Assembly: GCA_002490465.1 (NCBI GenBank)
Contig: DKUB01000046.1
Span: forward strand, 1-15,052
Reading direction: 5' to 3'
Length of the DNA: 15,052 bases
Source of the DNA: Lachnoclostridium sp. UBA7215
Lineage (GTDB): Bacteria; Bacillota; Clostridia; Lachnospirales; Lachnospiraceae
Shown here: in pieces, positions 8,007 to 13,453 of the stretch
Layout: each line of letters opens with the position of its first letter
Numbering within the stretch: the stretch's first letter is position 1
Translations under genes and position numbers: made by a program
Notes under the pieces: generated by a model
What the model saw: the letters and a program-made list of their open reading frames with translations, nothing else
Told to the model about the DNA's origin: nothing
Database searches by the model: none

Positions 8007-8031
8007 ATCAATGTCCTCTTTTTTTCTTTAC

Positions 8032-8060
8032 ATAATACTATTTTTTCCAGATAATGTCAA
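8032..8060 (-). promoter_or_regulatory. Promoter of degV
   Basis: On the minus strand there is a perfect -35 TTGACA (8060-8055), a 17-base spacer and TATTAT (8037-8032). It lies 32 bases or fewer from the cobalamin operon promoter, which faces the other way. Confidence 0.82.
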
Positions 8061-8091
8061 ACAGGGCCGGCATTCAACAGTCATTAACTGA

Positions 8092-8120
8092 TAGACAAAG
8101 CAGAAACCCTATGCTATAAT
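8092..8120 (+). promoter_or_regulatory. Promoter of the cobalamin-riboswitch operon
   Basis: TAGACA (8092-8097), a 17-base spacer and a consensus TATAAT (8115-8120) preceded by TGC (extended -10). Transcription should start near 8127, about 25 bases before the aptamer. Confidence 0.85.
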
Positions 8121-8150
8121 TATGCCCGATGGTAAAAAATAATATTAGTA

Positions 8151-8309
8151 GCCATAAGGTTTTCTCGCGAAATTAATAGGGAAGACGGTGCGAGTCCGTC
8201 ACAGCCCCCGCTGCCGTATCTGGGGATGTGTGTCATAATATGCCACTGGTGAATAACTGGGAAGGTTTGATACACAGAGGATCCTTAAGTCGGAAGACCT
8301 GCCTTATAG
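8151..8309 (+). promoter_or_regulatory. Cobalamin (B12) riboswitch aptamer
   Basis: The classical elements appear in order: AATAGGGAA, then GGTGCGAGTCCGTCACAG, then CCCCCGCTGCCGT, then the B12 box with GCCACTGG (8242-8249) and GGGAAGG, and the terminal part GGAAGACCTGCC. The closing stem is formed by ATAAGG (8154-8159) and CCTTAT (8302-8307). The family is known to repress cobalamin transport and synthesis genes when adenosylcobalamin or a related corrinoid is bound. It lies upstream of two secreted-protein genes instead of a canonical transporter or biosynthesis gene. Confidence 0.96.
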
Positions 8310-8371
8310 TGTGAAATATGACCTTTCGGCGGGAGAGGAAATGTTTTGACTAGTTTTTTCTTTAGTCATCA

Positions 8372-8450
8372 CAGGTCTTGTCATGCCCATTTTTATATGC
8401 TGACTTTTATAAAGTCAGCATTGGCTTTATGGCAGGACTTTTCTATTATT
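8372..8450 (+). terminator. Putative expression platform of the cobalamin riboswitch
   Basis: A perfect 11-bp stem ATGCTGACTTT/AAAGTCAGCAT (8397-8407 with 8411-8421) is nested inside an outer pairing GTCATGCC (8380-8387) with GGCAGGAC (8431-8438), one mismatch. TTTTCTATTATT follows. CAGGTCTT (8372-8379) is complementary to AAGACCTG (8294-8301) inside the aptamer 3' end, so it could form an alternative helix without ligand. Transcription termination is the likely mode, but the U-tract is imperfect and the switching model is inference. Confidence 0.5.
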
Positions 8451-8510
8451 ATCGTTTACCTCCAATACCCACACCTTGGAAAATACATACAATGAATGGA
8501 GGAATTCACT

Positions 8511-9686
8511 ATGAAACAAACGAAACAAGGAAACAAACTCTTATCTTTTGTGCTGATTCTGGCACTCTCGCTCTCTACACTGGGAGGGCCGATATCAGCC
8601 AAAGCAGAGGGCAGCGCTACTGCTGTGACCGTTACACTGCGCATTGAGCAGGATGATGCTACTCTTCTGTCTCCGGTATCCGTCACACTCACAGAAGAGG
8701 ACAAAAACAATGATTTTGGTATTGGCCTGTCCACCGGCGACGCCGCTGCTTTTTCACCGCTTCGCGCTTATGCAAAATATCTCTCCGAAAAAGGTGTCAA
8801 AAAGGAAGAGATGAGCAAATATATTATTGCCAGCCCATCCGATTGGGGCGGCCTGTATGTAACGGGCCTTTCTGTGAGCGGAGACGGTATCGGATCTGCC
8901 TCATCAGGAAATCATGATAACGTTTACTGGATGTATACAGTAAATAACGAATCCGGCGCTGTATCCATGTCGGAATATGCACTGAAGGAGTCAGACTCTG
9001 TTGTAATTTACGGCATCTGGTCCCCTTATCCGGCAGAGGAAGAGATACTCTATACAGCATTTGATAAAGAATCCTATCAGGCTGTAAACAATACAACAGA
9101 CATTGTTCTGACTGGATATGGAACATCTTATGATGACCAGGGTATGGGTACACCATATCAAAAACCAATCGCAGGGGCTACAGTGACTGCAACAGATACG
9201 GCAGATTCTGATACCGTTCTTACCATACAGGAAAAAACAGACGAGAACGGAAAAGTTTCCATGACGTTCCCTGCTCTTGAAAAAGAGGCAACCTACGTTT
9301 TAACAGCAGAAAAAAAATCAACTGACGGCGCCCACTATGTTATTTCAAGACCATATGCCGTAGTGACAGTTCCGGCAGCTGCAACTTCTGCCAAAAAGAA
9401 ACCGGCAAAAGTAAAATCTATAAAAGCTTCAATTAAAAAGACAAAAGGAAATAAAAAGAAAATTAAACTGTCATGGGGAAAAGTAAAAAATACAGACGGC
9501 TACCAGATTTACATTTCCTCCAAAAAGAAATCCGGTTATAAAAAAATTGCGGAGAGCAAAAAAACCTCTGCCACTATCTTTCGGAAAAAAGGAACATGGT
9601 ATGTAAAAATACGCGCTTACCGTAAAGAATCCGGCAAAAAAATTACCGGCAAATTCAGCGGCATCTGCAAAATTAAAATAAAATAA
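8511..9686 (+). CDS. Secreted DUF4430 (transcobalamin-like) domain protein
   Basis: A 391-residue exported protein. It has a signal peptide with predicted cleavage after AKA (about residue 32), and a DUF4430-like domain at about 40-170. Its hallmark is WMYTVN (140-145) followed by YALKESDSVVIYGIW. DUF4430 resembles the C-terminal domain of transcobalamin and intrinsic factor. Next come an Ig-like/invasin-type beta domain (about 178-290, with PIAGATVTATD and TDENGKVSMTF) and a lysine-rich fibronectin-like domain (about 297-391, around one third Lys). There is no LPXTG, lipobox or second membrane helix, so attachment may be electrostatic to wall polymers. GGAGGA (8498-8503) supports the start. 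Control by a cobalamin riboswitch together with this domain suggests corrinoid capture at the surface; this is inference, as no binding data exist here. It is followed after 18 bases by the propeller gene. Confidence 0.87.
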   Translation: MKQTKQGNKLLSFVLILALSLSTLGGPISAKAEGSATAVTVTLRIEQDDATLLSPVSVTLTEEDKNNDFGIGLSTGDAAAFSPLRAYAKYLSEKGVKKEEMSKYIIASPSDWGGLYVTGLSVSGDGIGSASSGNHDNVYWMYTVNNESGAVSMSEYALKESDSVVIYGIWSPYPAEEEILYTAFDKESYQAVNNTTDIVLTGYGTSYDDQGMGTPYQKPIAGATVTATDTADSDTVLTIQEKTDENGKVSMTFPALEKEATYVLTAEKKSTDGAHYVISRPYAVVTVPAAATSAKKKPAKVKSIKASIKKTKGNKKKIKLSWGKVKNTDGYQIYISSKKKSGYKKIAESKKTSATIFRKKGTWYVKIRAYRKESGKKITGKFSGICKIKIK

Positions 9687-9704
9687 TGTGGTCGGAGGAT
9701 TTCC

Positions 9705-11261
9705 ATGAAAGCATATATAAAAATTAGTAATGCGTTTGGCTGCCTGTTATTGGTATTGGCACTTGTTTTCGCAGAAGCTTTGCCCTCCCATGCCGTTACT
9801 GCTGCCATAAATACCAGTATAATAACAGCCAAAACGCCAACTACAGAAAGGAGCGGTGCCCTCTGGCTCCGCTCTTTCTCCGGTAAAAGTATTTCTTATA
9901 ATTCTTCCCCGGTCATTCGTAACCATTTACTATACGTTGTAAATGAAAATGTTCTCTATGAGCTGGATAAACAGGGAAATATCCTGCGCCAGACAACACT
10001 CGCTGCTCCTATGAATTCCGTCTGTTATCTGTGTCTGCAAAATGATTATCTCTATATCCCAATAGATGGGGGACGCATACAATGTATCCAGTGCTCTTCC
10101 ATGCGCTCTGTATGGGAAAGTGAATCTTTCGGGGGACAGTCGCTGTCCGCCGTTATCTGCCATGACGGTTATCTGTATGCCGGCAATACAAAAAACCCTT
10201 CCGGTAAAACCTCCGGTATCTTTTATTGTCTGGACGCCGTGGACGGACATACCGTCTGGACCTATGAGGATATGGCATCACCTGGCGGATATTACTGGAG
10301 CAAAGCCATTGTTAAGGATAACATTCTTTATTTTGCCGGAGATAATGGCATCCTCGTTTCACACAGTCTCCAAATGGACGAGGTATATGACACTTACACA
10401 CTTACAAAAACAGGACGGGTGCGTTGTGGAATCACTTACAATGAAAAAGACGGCGCTCTTTTCACCGCATCCAATGACGGCCGGATTTATCGGATTCTTT
10501 CAGATAAAGACGGAAAAATCCAATCCGTTCTGTCAAAAGAAATTGTTCCTGACGCAGCATCTGCGAATTGCACGAGTACTCCTGCCATCTGGAATAATCG
10601 GCTCTATATCGGAAGCTTTGCCAATGGAACTGGTTATATCAATGTCATGGATGCCTCCAACCTGAACACTCACTACCGTGTATCCACCGGGCAGTATAAA
10701 GAGGTAAAATCCACTCCCCTTATCAGTACAGGATACGCCTCGGCAGAAAACAAACAGACCGTTTACGTGTATTTTACCTGCAATGCCCTTCCGGGAGGCA
10801 TTTACAGGATAAAAGACGGCGAGGGAACGAAAAAATCATCTCTTGAAACCTGCTTTATCCCATCCCACAAACAATTCTGCCTCTCCAGTATCGTTGCTGA
10901 TTCGGACGGTACGTTATATTACTCCAATGACAGCGGTTATTTATATGCCGTGAGCCCGACAATGTCCGCCGCACAAACAGAAGCAAAGCCCACGGTGAAA
11001 AAACCGACAAACATAAAATGGAAAAAGAAAAAAAAGAACTACCTTATCTCATTTAAAAAGAATGAAAAAAAGGCTCAAACTCTGGTCTATGTTCGGTATT
11101 CTTCCGGAAAATGGAAAAAGAAAGCCAGTACCGCCAAATCCAACTATCGGTTTAAACCGCAAAAGAAAAAACAAATATGGATACGCCTGAGGAACCGTAA
11201 AAAAGATAAAAATAATCAATGGATATATTCCGCCTACACAAAAAAATACCGCATCCATTGA
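9705..11261 (+). CDS. Secreted beta-propeller (PQQ-like repeat) protein
   Basis: A 518-residue exported protein with a signal peptide ending near SHA (residue 30). A long repetitive region (about 52-430) looks like a PQQ/BamB-type beta-propeller. Blade-like units recur, each with a Y-L-Y or Y-A-G strand and a D-G-x turn, for example DGYLYAG, DNILYFAG, DGTLYYSND and SGYLYAVSP. A basic lysine-rich beta domain (about 434-518) resembles the tail of the preceding protein. The Cys at residue 12 precedes the hydrophobic core, so it is not a lipobox. GGAGGA (9694-9699) precedes the start. It lies 18 bases after the DUF4430 gene and so falls under the same cobalamin riboswitch. A possible function is ligand binding or scaffolding at the cell surface alongside the first protein. 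The exact propeller family and blade number are not certain from reading alone. Confidence 0.8.
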   Translation: MKAYIKISNAFGCLLLVLALVFAEALPSHAVTAAINTSIITAKTPTTERSGALWLRSFSGKSISYNSSPVIRNHLLYVVNENVLYELDKQGNILRQTTLAAPMNSVCYLCLQNDYLYIPIDGGRIQCIQCSSMRSVWESESFGGQSLSAVICHDGYLYAGNTKNPSGKTSGIFYCLDAVDGHTVWTYEDMASPGGYYWSKAIVKDNILYFAGDNGILVSHSLQMDEVYDTYTLTKTGRVRCGITYNEKDGALFTASNDGRIYRILSDKDGKIQSVLSKEIVPDAASANCTSTPAIWNNRLYIGSFANGTGYINVMDASNLNTHYRVSTGQYKEVKSTPLISTGYASAENKQTVYVYFTCNALPGGIYRIKDGEGTKKSSLETCFIPSHKQFCLSSIVADSDGTLYYSNDSGYLYAVSPTMSAAQTEAKPTVKKPTNIKWKKKKKNYLISFKKNEKKAQTLVYVRYSSGKWKKKASTAKSNYRFKPQKKKQIWIRLRNRKKDKNNQWIYSAYTKKYRIH

Positions 11262-11376
11262 TTCTCGCGAAGCAACGGGCCAAGCGGACATGCAAGCATG
11301 TCCATTTGGCGGTTCTAAGTGCCAGTGGCACTTGTTTAGAACGGACCGAAACGGAGTGCAGACCTGCCGCGGGGTA
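11262..11376 (+). repeat. Structured GC-rich intergenic element with two hairpins
   Basis: No gene fits here. Hairpin 1 (11280-11309) has CCAA/TTGG outside GGACATG/CATGTCC with a CAAG loop. Hairpin 2 (11312-11342) has GTTCTAA/TTAGAAC outside GTGCC/GGCAC. Neither is followed by a T-run, so these are not standard terminators. The sequence is more GC-rich than its surroundings. It resembles dispersed palindromic intergenic repeats I have a general memory of from Lachnospiraceae, but copy number cannot be checked in this window. It may also mark or stabilise the 3' end of the B12 operon mRNA. Confidence 0.5.
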
Positions 11377-11377
11377 T

Positions 11378-11407
11378 TTGACCCTCTCCTGCCTGCTGTG
11401 CTATACT
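11378..11407 (+). promoter_or_regulatory. Promoter of the sirtuin gene
   Basis: TTGACC (11378-11383), an 18-base spacer and TATACT (11402-11407) preceded by TGC (extended -10). It starts right at the end of the structured element, so the sirtuin is probably transcribed independently of the cobalamin operon. Confidence 0.7.
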
Positions 11408-11433
11408 TATTGTAAAAAACAAGGAGGATTCAC

Positions 11434-12150
11434 ATGGATAAAATAGATACTTTAAAAAAATGGGTTAGTGAATGCAGCAACATAGTTTTTTTCGGCGGTG
11501 CAGGTGTTTCAACAGAGAGCAATATTCCGGATTTCCGGAGTGTGGACGGTCTTTATAATCAGGAATACGACTACCCGCCTGAGACCATTCTCTCCCACAG
11601 TTTTTTCATGCGGAACACCGAAGAATTTTACCGCTTCTACCGCAATAAAATGCTTTTCCCTGACGCTGAGCCAAACATGGCACATATTGCATTGGCAAAA
11701 CTGGAAAAGGCAGGAAAACTAAAAGCCGTTATCACTCAGAATATTGACGGTCTGCACCAAAAGGCAGGGGGCAAAGAGGTTTTGGAACTGCATGGCTCTG
11801 TTTTACGCAACTACTGCATGTCCTGCCACAGCTTTTTTTCACTGGAAGATGTCCTCTCCCAGGATGGCATCCCAAAATGCCAGTGCGGGGGAACAATAAA
11901 ACCAGATGTTGTTCTCTATGAAGAAGGGCTGGATTCGGGAATATTGGAAAAATCAATTGATTATATCCGGAAAGCAGACATGCTTATCATTGGGGGTACA
12001 TCTCTTACTGTTTATCCGGCAGCGGGACTGATCGACTATTTTAACGGCGACAAACTGGTTCTTATCAACAAAGACAAAACGACAAGGGACAGCCACGCCG
12101 ACCTTGTCATCAACCAGCCTATCGGTGAAGTGATGAATGCTATTCTATAA
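11434..12150 (+). CDS. NAD-dependent protein deacetylase, Sir2 family (SirTm-like)
   Basis: A cytosolic sirtuin that removes acyl groups from lysine using NAD+, giving nicotinamide and O-acyl-ADP-ribose. The 238-residue product is full length. It has GAGVSTESNIPDFRS (from 22), TQNIDGLH (101-108), the catalytic His in ELHGS (120), zinc cysteines at 128, 131, 149 and 151, and GGTSLTVYPAAG (187-198). The 149/151 pair is a C-x-C, which I recall as common in clostridial sirtuins. The Y-x-x-R pair that marks desuccinylases of the SIRT5/CobB class is replaced by Y66-x-x-Y69, as in T. maritima Sir2, so deacetylase activity is more likely. AGGAGG (11422-11427) and its own promoter precede it. It is not functionally linked to the neighbours by anything visible. 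Confidence 0.94.
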   Translation: MDKIDTLKKWVSECSNIVFFGGAGVSTESNIPDFRSVDGLYNQEYDYPPETILSHSFFMRNTEEFYRFYRNKMLFPDAEPNMAHIALAKLEKAGKLKAVITQNIDGLHQKAGGKEVLELHGSVLRNYCMSCHSFFSLEDVLSQDGIPKCQCGGTIKPDVVLYEEGLDSGILEKSIDYIRKADMLIIGGTSLTVYPAAGLIDYFNGDKLVLINKDKTTRDSHADLVINQPIGEVMNAIL

Positions 12151-12212
12151 GAATCTTATCAAATGTAGAAACTATACTCCCCTCGTCAATCTTCCCCCTG
12201 TTCTGAAAAAAA

Positions 12213-12253
12213 GATAGATGCCTAAGTGGACTTTGAACACGGGTATATCTATC
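12213..12253 (+). repeat. Weak inverted repeat in the gap after the sirtuin gene
   Basis: GATAGAT (12213-12219) is complementary to ATCTATC (12247-12253) with a long intervening loop. The rest of the 108-base gap before the terminator shows no gene or clear promoter. It may be chance. Confidence 0.25.
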
Positions 12254-12258
12254 ATACT

Positions 12259-12292
12259 TAAAAAGACCCGCCTGAAAAATGCGGGTCTTTTT
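12259..12292. terminator. Bidirectional terminator (sirtuin / tRNA-Ser)
   Basis: AAAAAGACCCGC pairs with GCGGGTCTTTTT around a short loop, ending in T-runs on both strands. It terminates the sirtuin gene (+) and the tRNA-holA-comEC side (-), which converge. Confidence 0.93.
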
Positions 12293-12297
12293 ATCAG

Positions 12298-12383
12298 CGG
12301 AGACGGTGGGATTCGAACCCACGTGCCCGTGAAGGCAAAACGATTTCGAGTCGTTCTCGTTATGACCACTTCGATACGTCTCC
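12298..12383 (-). tRNA. tRNA-Ser (anticodon CGA)
   Basis: On the minus strand a complete cloverleaf is seen. The acceptor stem is GGAGACG/CGTCTCC and the D stem TCG/CGA. The anticodon stem AACGA/TCGTT has loop CTCGAAA, giving anticodon CGA (12348-12346). A long variable arm, TGCC/GGCA, is typical of tRNA-Ser. The T arm is GTGGG TTCGAAT CCCAC. The discriminator base is G (12298), as expected for serine. The CCA tail is not encoded; CTG follows, so it must be added by CCA-adding enzyme. It decodes UCG. Its own promoter overlaps the end of holA. Confidence 0.97.
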
Positions 12384-12397
12384 AAGCAAACAATATG

Positions 12398-12426
12398 ATT
12401 AAACCATGATTTCAGCTATTTGTCAA
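12398..12426 (-). promoter_or_regulatory. Promoter of tRNA-Ser(CGA), inside the holA 3' end
   Basis: TTGACA (12426-12421) overlaps the last codons of holA (Ile-Asp-Lys), and TTTAAT (12403-12398) follows after exactly 17 bases. Transcription would start about eight bases before the tRNA. Confidence 0.8.
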
Positions 12427-13393
12427 TGGTCTGCATCAAAAAAAGTTCTACGGCGAGCTGGTCGGACAGACGGCCGCTCTTAAAACACTCCTCATAATCC
12501 GCCCTGTTCTCCAACATGGCAAGAAGGTTTTTCCTTGAAAACATTTCGGCCTGTTTTCCGTATTTCGCAACGGTAAACGGAGGAATGCCGATACTCTTTG
12601 CCAATTCCCCACGGCCATAACCAATCGCAGATAATTCTTTTATCTGAAGTAAAATATTAATATGTCTGGTAAACAGATAAAGAATCGACATGGGTGACTC
12701 TCTGTTTGCCAGCAGATCATGATACAGTGCCAGAGCCTTCTCTCTCTCTCCCTGCGCTACAGCATCAATCATATCAAAAATCCGGGATACGGTCACACCG
12801 GAAGAAATTTCTCCGACATCAGAAACTTCAATTCTTTCCCTCTCTCCAGTATAAGCAATCAGTTTTTCCAGTTCTGCCGACAGCATTTCCATATTCATCC
12901 CGATACGCTCAAGAAGGCTCTCGGCGGCCTCACGTGAAATCGTTTTCCCTGCCCGTTTGACATAACCTGCCATCCATTTCTCAAGCATTACAGCATTCTG
13001 CTGCTTACACTCCGTAATACAGCCGTTCTTGCTCATCCATTTATAAAGGCGGTTCCGCTTGTCCACCTCACGCTCAGCAAATACAAGATAAGTTGTGTCA
13101 GGAAAGGAATCCATAAAATCTGCCATATCCGAGGCATTTTTAAAAAAACCGCTATTCTTTATAATTATCAATCGGTTAGGTGCAAGAAACGGCAGAATCT
13201 GCCCCACATCAGCAATCGCTGACGGATTTAACTTATCACCGGAAAAAACCGTACAGTTCATCTCATCCTCCGGCTGTGACAGCTTTTCCTTCAGACAAGT
13301 GGTATAATATCTGGTCATATAGCCCTCTTCTCCATAAATCAAATGGAATTGGGAAAATGAGCCTGTTTTTAACTGCTCCGTAATCGTTTTCAC
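12416..13393 (-). CDS. holA: DNA polymerase III subunit delta
   Basis: The clamp-loader subunit that opens the beta sliding clamp as part of the replicative polymerase holoenzyme. The 325-residue product has the family length. The N-terminal domain (1 to about 140) begins with FHLIYGEEGY, the degenerate ATP-site segment of delta; a central helical domain and a C-terminal collar domain follow, ending in ELFLMQTID. The start is a GTG at 13393, with AGAGGTG upstream. It lies 60 bases after comEC, and that gap contains an extended -10, so it may be transcribed both from its own promoter and with comEC. The comEC-holA order is common in Bacillota, and the pair is often followed by rpsT, which is not seen here; a tRNA-Ser gene occupies the position instead. 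Confidence 0.93.
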   Translation of the reverse strand: MKTITEQLKTGSFSQFHLIYGEEGYMTRYYTTCLKEKLSQPEDEMNCTVFSGDKLNPSAIADVGQILPFLAPNRLIIIKNSGFFKNASDMADFMDSFPDTTYLVFAEREVDKRNRLYKWMSKNGCITECKQQNAVMLEKWMAGYVKRAGKTISREAAESLLERIGMNMEMLSAELEKLIAYTGERERIEVSDVGEISSGVTVSRIFDMIDAVAQGEREKALALYHDLLANRESPMSILYLFTRHINILLQIKELSAIGYGRGELAKSIGIPPFTVAKYGKQAEMFSRKNLLAMLENRADYEECFKSGRLSDQLAVELFLMQTIDK

Positions 13394-13421
13394 AATCTGT
13401 CACCTCTATTCTCTGTAAACC

Positions 13422-13430
13422 ATTATAGCA
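13422..13430 (-). promoter_or_regulatory. Extended -10 promoter for holA
   Basis: The minus strand of the comEC-holA gap contains TGCTATAAT, a perfect extended -10. No -35 hexamer is seen at a normal distance; TTGATG lies 20 bases away, too far. The spacing to the holA GTG fits a short leader. Confidence 0.55.
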
Positions 13431-13453
13431 TTTTAACCGCTGATTTGCATCAA

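Noticed and set aside
8340..8348. Mini-ORF ATG TTT TGA after GGGAGAGG in the B12 leader
   Set aside because: Two codons only; the purine-rich sequence is probably part of the leader structure, and nothing supports translation.
8347..8368. TGACTA/TAGTCA hairpin with a T-rich loop as the riboswitch terminator
   Set aside because: Only six weak base pairs and the T-run is in the loop, not after the stem; the structure at 8380-8450 is a better candidate.
8378..8647. Plus-strand 89-codon frame overlapping the riboswitch leader and DUF4430 start
   Set aside because: It is out of frame with the clear signal-peptide gene, has no ribosome site and covers the expression platform.
12218..12409. Plus-strand 63-codon frame containing GDGGIRTHVPV
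   Set aside because: This is the well-known false translation of the strand opposite a tRNA-Ser gene; it overlaps the terminator and the tRNA.
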